Program-made: the position numbers and the translations under genes | Shown: one piece after another, positions 5,009 through 5,398 of the stretch | Layout: each line of letters opens with the position of its first letter | Position numbering within the stretch: position 1 is the first letter of the stretch | The notes under the pieces: model-generated | The model's input: only the letters and a program-made list of their open reading frames with translations | Told to the model about the DNA's origin: nothing | Databases searched by the model: none | NCBI GenBank assembly: GCA_946479205.1 | Contig: CAMLFJ010000262.1 | Coordinates: 1 to 5,398 of the forward strand | DNA from: an uncultured bacterium | GTDB lineage: Bacteria; Methylomirabilota; Methylomirabilia; Rokubacteriales; CSP1-6 | DNA length: 5,398 nt | Direction of reading: 5' to 3'

Positions 5009-5398
5009 TTACTTGTTCGGTACGATCGGCCGGCCGGCCCGGAGTCGGCTGCGCGCCTCGACGAGCTTCGGATACACGGGATGATCGAGTGCGTCGTGGC
5101 GGGTCACGCCTTCCGGGCACACCAGGTGGCAGCGGAGCCGATCGGGCGTCAGCTCGATCATCCCGATCCCGGTCACCTTCTCGCCGATCCGGTCCTGCAC
5201 CTCGTCGGGCAGGAAGTATGCGGTGGACGGCATCCACAGGTGGCGCACCCCGTCGACCACGCGATCGCGGTACTGGTGCACGTGGCCGCTCACGACCGCG
5301 GCCAGCCGCACGGGGGCGAGGAGCGTGAACAGGCGGCGCCGCGCCGCGACCGGAACGTAGCGCTGGTGGGGGAGCTCGTCGGCGGGCGAGTCCTGGAA
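5009..5398 (-). CDS. Calcineurin-like metallophosphoesterase, C-terminal part (5' partial)
   Basis: The frame is open to the right edge of the window (first residues FQDSPADELPHQRYVP) and ends with TAA at 5011-5009, giving the last 129 residues. The diagnostic motif is VVSGHVHQYRD (about bases 5296-5264), where the two His of GHxH are metal ligands in calcineurin-like phosphoesterases. It is followed by GVRHLWMPSTAYFLPD, a strand-turn also typical of the Icc/CpdA-like branch, and a variable C-terminal tail ending PIVPNK. The N-terminal DxH, GD and GNH metal motifs must lie outside the window and cannot be checked. The GTG at 5311 is an internal Val, not a start. Members hydrolyse phosphoesters such as cyclic nucleotides, but the substrate cannot be assigned here. 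It lies upstream of the two small genes on the same strand; the gap is 64-115 bases, so a shared transcript is possible but not shown. Confidence 0.88.
   Translation of the reverse strand, partial: FQDSPADELPHQRYVPVAARRRLFTLLAPVRLAAVVSGHVHQYRDRVVDGVRHLWMPSTAYFLPDEVQDRIGEKVTGIGMIELTPDRLRCHLVCPEGVTRHDALDHPVYPKLVEARSRLRAGRPIVPNK

Noticed and set aside
5281..5311. GTG at 5311 as start of the metallophosphoesterase
   Set aside because: The frame is open upstream to the window end, and a start here would leave only the last metal motif of the family, so it is an internal Val.
1..5398. Phage, toxin-antitoxin, CRISPR or mobile-element system
   Set aside because: No transposase, integrase, terminal repeats, repeat-spacer pattern or tRNA was seen. 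The AAA/STAND-like protein resembles some defence ATPases in layout, but its cyclase and TPR parts fit the common signalling family and no defence neighbours are present.

Overview
The window is GC-rich (roughly 70% by eye, with strong G/C preference at third codon positions), gene-dense bacterial chromosome. No RNA gene, CRISPR array, insertion sequence or phage gene was seen. The gene set (cyclase-AAA-TPR regulator, PEP-mutase-like lyase, CpdA-like phosphoesterase) and the codon use fit a soil or sediment lineage such as Rokubacteria/Methylomirabilota, or a high-GC delta- or betaproteobacterium. That placement is inference; no taxonomic marker is present.

Layout. (1) Bases 1-3201, + strand: the 3' part of a very large signalling protein with the C-terminal half of a class III nucleotide cyclase domain, an AAA/STAND-type ATPase, a long TPR array and an arginine-rich tail. 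Its true start lies upstream of the window. (2) Bases 3185-3439, - strand: a small protein with a divergent cold-shock/OB fold, convergent with the regulator and overlapping its last 17 bases. (3) Bases 3440-3532: a 93-base divergent intergenic region with a TGTCC-N8-GGACA inverted repeat, a possible -10 box and two ribosome binding sites. (4) Bases 3533-4357, + strand: an isocitrate lyase/PEP mutase superfamily enzyme. (5) Bases 4379-4893 (or to 4944), - strand: two small overlapping genes. The upstream one is a secreted protein that looks like only the N-terminal piece of an esterase-like phytase. The downstream one is a 66-residue protein of unknown function, joined by a GTGA stop/start overlap. 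(6) Bases 5009-5398, - strand: the C-terminal part of a calcineurin-like metallophosphoesterase running off the right edge.

There is no clear shared pathway. The left half is regulatory (a nucleotide-cyclase-like sensor plus a small nucleic-acid-binding-like protein) and the right half holds unrelated single enzymes. A link between the cyclase-like protein and the CpdA/Icc-like phosphoesterase through cyclic nucleotides is conceivable, but the sequence does not support it beyond their being about 1.8 kb apart. The points most worth a second look are the substituted cyclase active site, the duplicated [D/E]RRxx[E/D]RR tail, the degenerate cold-shock motifs, the apparent truncation of the phytase-like gene with a coupled small gene, and the palindrome between the divergent genes.
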